Of a stretch of DNA of 64,000 nucleotides, positions 62,853 to 64,000 are shown one piece after another. The DNA is from Streptomyces sp. R41 (GTDB lineage: Bacteria > Actinomycetota > Actinomycetes > Streptomycetales > Streptomycetaceae): the NCBI RefSeq assembly GCF_041053055.1, contig NZ_CP163443.1, positions 4,819,001 through 4,883,000 on the forward strand, written 5' to 3'. The position numbers and the translations under genes are program-made. Each line of letters opens with the position of its first letter. Within the stretch, counting starts at the first letter, position 1. Under the pieces are notes generated by a model that saw only the letters and a list, made by a program, of their open reading frames with translations, was not told where the DNA came from and did not search any database.

Positions 62853-63800
62853 ATGACCTCAACCGCCGACGCCTCCTCCAACTACCGTGGCCTGAGGGCC
62901 GAGTTGGAGACGCTGACCACCGAGGCGTTCCGCCCCGAACTCGCCGAGATCGACCAGCTGGCCACCCTGGACATCGCGAAGATCATGAACGGCGAGGACG
63001 CGACCGTGCCGACGGCCGTCGCGGCGCAGCTCCCGCTCATCGCCGCCGCCATCGACGACATCGCGGACCGCATGTCCCGTGGCGGCCGCCTCATCTACGC
63101 CGGCGCGGGCACCGCGGGCCGTCTCGGTGTCCTGGACGCCTCCGAGTGCCCGCCCACCTTCAACACCGATCCCTCCGAGGTCGTGGGCCTGATCGCGGGC
63201 GGCCCGACCGCCATGATCACCTCGATCGAGGGCGCCGAGGACTCCAAGGAGCTGGCGGCACAGGACCTCTCCGAACTGGGGCTGACCCCCGACGACACCG
63301 TGGTCGGCGTCTCCGCCTCCGGCCGTACCCCGTACGCGGTGGGCGCCGTCGAACACGCCCGCGCGCGGGGCGCGTTGACGATCGGCCTGGCCTGCAACGC
63401 GGACAGCGCGCTCGCCGCTGCCGCGGACCACGGCCTCGAGGTCGTCGTGGGCCCCGAGCTCCTGACCGGCTCGACCCGCCTGAAGGCGGGCACGGCCCAG
63501 AAACTCGTCCTCAACATGCTCTCGACGATCACGATGATCCGCCTCGGCAAGACGTACGGGAACCTGATGGTCGACGTACGCGCCTCGAACGAGAAGCTAC
63601 GGGCCCGCTCCCGCCGCATCGTCGCCCTCGCCACCGGAGCCTCGGACGAGGAAATCGAACAGGCCCTCGCCGCCACGGACGGCGAGGTGAAGAACGCCAT
63701 CCTGACCATCCTCGGCAAGGTGGACGGCCCCACCGCGGCCCACCTCCTGGAGGAGAGCAAGGGCCACCTGCGCGCGGCACTGGCGGCAGCACACCACTGA
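62853..63800 (+). CDS. murQ: N-acetylmuramic acid 6-phosphate etherase
   Basis: A 315-residue SIS-fold lyase that splits MurNAc-6-phosphate into GlcNAc-6-phosphate and D-lactate during cell-wall recycling. LRAELETLTTEAFRPELAEI, RLIYAGAGTAGRLGVLDASE, PPTFNTDP, GVSASGRTPYAVGAVEHARA and GPELLTGSTRLKAGTAQKLV are the MurQ signatures, with the catalytic glutamate in DASECPP. It follows the RpiR-type regulator on the same strand. Confidence 0.97.
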   Translation: MTSTADASSNYRGLRAELETLTTEAFRPELAEIDQLATLDIAKIMNGEDATVPTAVAAQLPLIAAAIDDIADRMSRGGRLIYAGAGTAGRLGVLDASECPPTFNTDPSEVVGLIAGGPTAMITSIEGAEDSKELAAQDLSELGLTPDDTVVGVSASGRTPYAVGAVEHARARGALTIGLACNADSALAAAADHGLEVVVGPELLTGSTRLKAGTAQKLVLNMLSTITMIRLGKTYGNLMVDVRASNEKLRARSRRIVALATGASDEEIEQALAATDGEVKNAILTILGKVDGPTAAHLLEESKGHLRAALAAAHH

Positions 63801-63803
63801 AAA

Positions 63804-63910
63804 CCGGCCGCCACAGCTGTGGGCATGCGTGCCGCCAGGGCGGCGCCCGTCCCAGTAGACGTAGCTGTGGACAGTCGTTCCGCCGGGCGGAGCGGGTGGG
63901 CACAGCGGAA
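63804..63910. repeat. Third type of intergenic repeat, two units
   Basis: Two related units start at AGCTGTGG (63815 and 63863, 48 bases apart) and continue into GCCGCCAGGGCGG and TCCGCCGGGCGGA stems, followed by GGGTGGGCACAGCGG. Elements with TGTGGGCATGCG and GGGTGGGCACAG are frequent between Streptomyces genes. They follow murQ and may end its transcript. Confidence 0.65.
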
Positions 63911-63964
63911 CCCTGCAAGCGCCGGTAAGCGCACCCACCCCCGAGCAACCAGGACCAGCGCACA

Positions 63965-64000
63965 GTGAACACCTCCCCCCACACCACCGCCGCCGCGATC
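63965..64000 (+). CDS. Start of a further gene, cut by the window end
   Basis: A GTG with AGGA nine bases upstream opens MNTSPHTTAAAI before the window ends. Twelve codons are too few to name a family. The close spacing after murQ on the same strand suggests it belongs to the same amino-sugar locus. Confidence 0.45.
   Translation, partial: MNTSPHTTAAAI

Overview
The window is chromosomal DNA of a Streptomyces or a very close relative. The G+C content is very high, GTG, TTG and probably CTG starts are frequent, and start/stop overlaps are common. Lineage markers include a conservon (cvnABCD plus two P450s), futalosine menaquinone genes, DUF3027 and DUF2530 proteins, a cellulase with a perfect CebR operator, and the GC-rich intergenic repeats typical of the genus. 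No rRNA, tRNA or CRISPR was seen.

Layout. 1-5.3 kb: a partial EamA exporter, a FemX-like peptidoglycan bridge enzyme and a large FAD/Fe-S 2-hydroxyacid dehydrogenase, all on the minus strand. 5.6-11.3 kb: a translationally coupled conservon operon (sensor-like ATPase, roadblock protein, DUF742 protein, small GTPase, an ExxR-less CYP157-like P450 and a canonical CYP154-like P450). 11.5-18.8 kb: serC, a secreted GH5-CBM2 cellulase, an F420-type oxidoreductase, a surface beta-propeller protein, an SGNH hydrolase, a Uma2 nuclease, a GNAT acetyltransferase and a methyltransferase. 18.8-25.8 kb: the most unusual part. A 5.48-kb serine-integrase element has split an aldo/keto reductase gene into two fragments that would rejoin exactly in frame on excision. 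The element carries a second, intact reductase about 90% identical to the one it broke, a small resolvase with a cluster of repeated sites, a nucleotidyltransferase and an unknown protein.

25.8-44.2 kb: a 28-residue membrane peptide, an RNA cyclic phosphodiesterase, an MFS/MarR pair, an orphan ribbon-helix-helix protein, a purine permease, a P-type ATPase, a sacsin/Hsp90-like ATPase, DUF3027, another MFS protein, a DUF2771-like lipoprotein, mqnB-mqnD and a cold-shock-domain protein. 44.2-54.5 kb: a HAD phosphatase, a membrane protein, a WYL-ended helicase-associated protein next to an XPB helicase, a GT87-type mannosyltransferase that overlaps XPB tail to tail, a HelD/HelR-type ATPase, and a deletion scar joining the tails of a regulator gene and an MFS gene. 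54.5-64 kb: a lipid-anchored trypsin-like protease, cutC with a DasR-like site, two DinB/maleylpyruvate-isomerase-type proteins (one fused to a GNAT domain), an HD hydrolase, an MFS drug exporter, a DUF4031 pair, and the murR-like/murQ cell-wall recycling pair.

Two sequence themes recur. Short perfect tandem duplications (11, 15, 17, 17, 21 and 27 bp units) lie at gene starts or in spacers. A mosaic hairpin-rich intergenic repeat family is present in five copies. Functions are read from motifs and family knowledge; no database search was possible.
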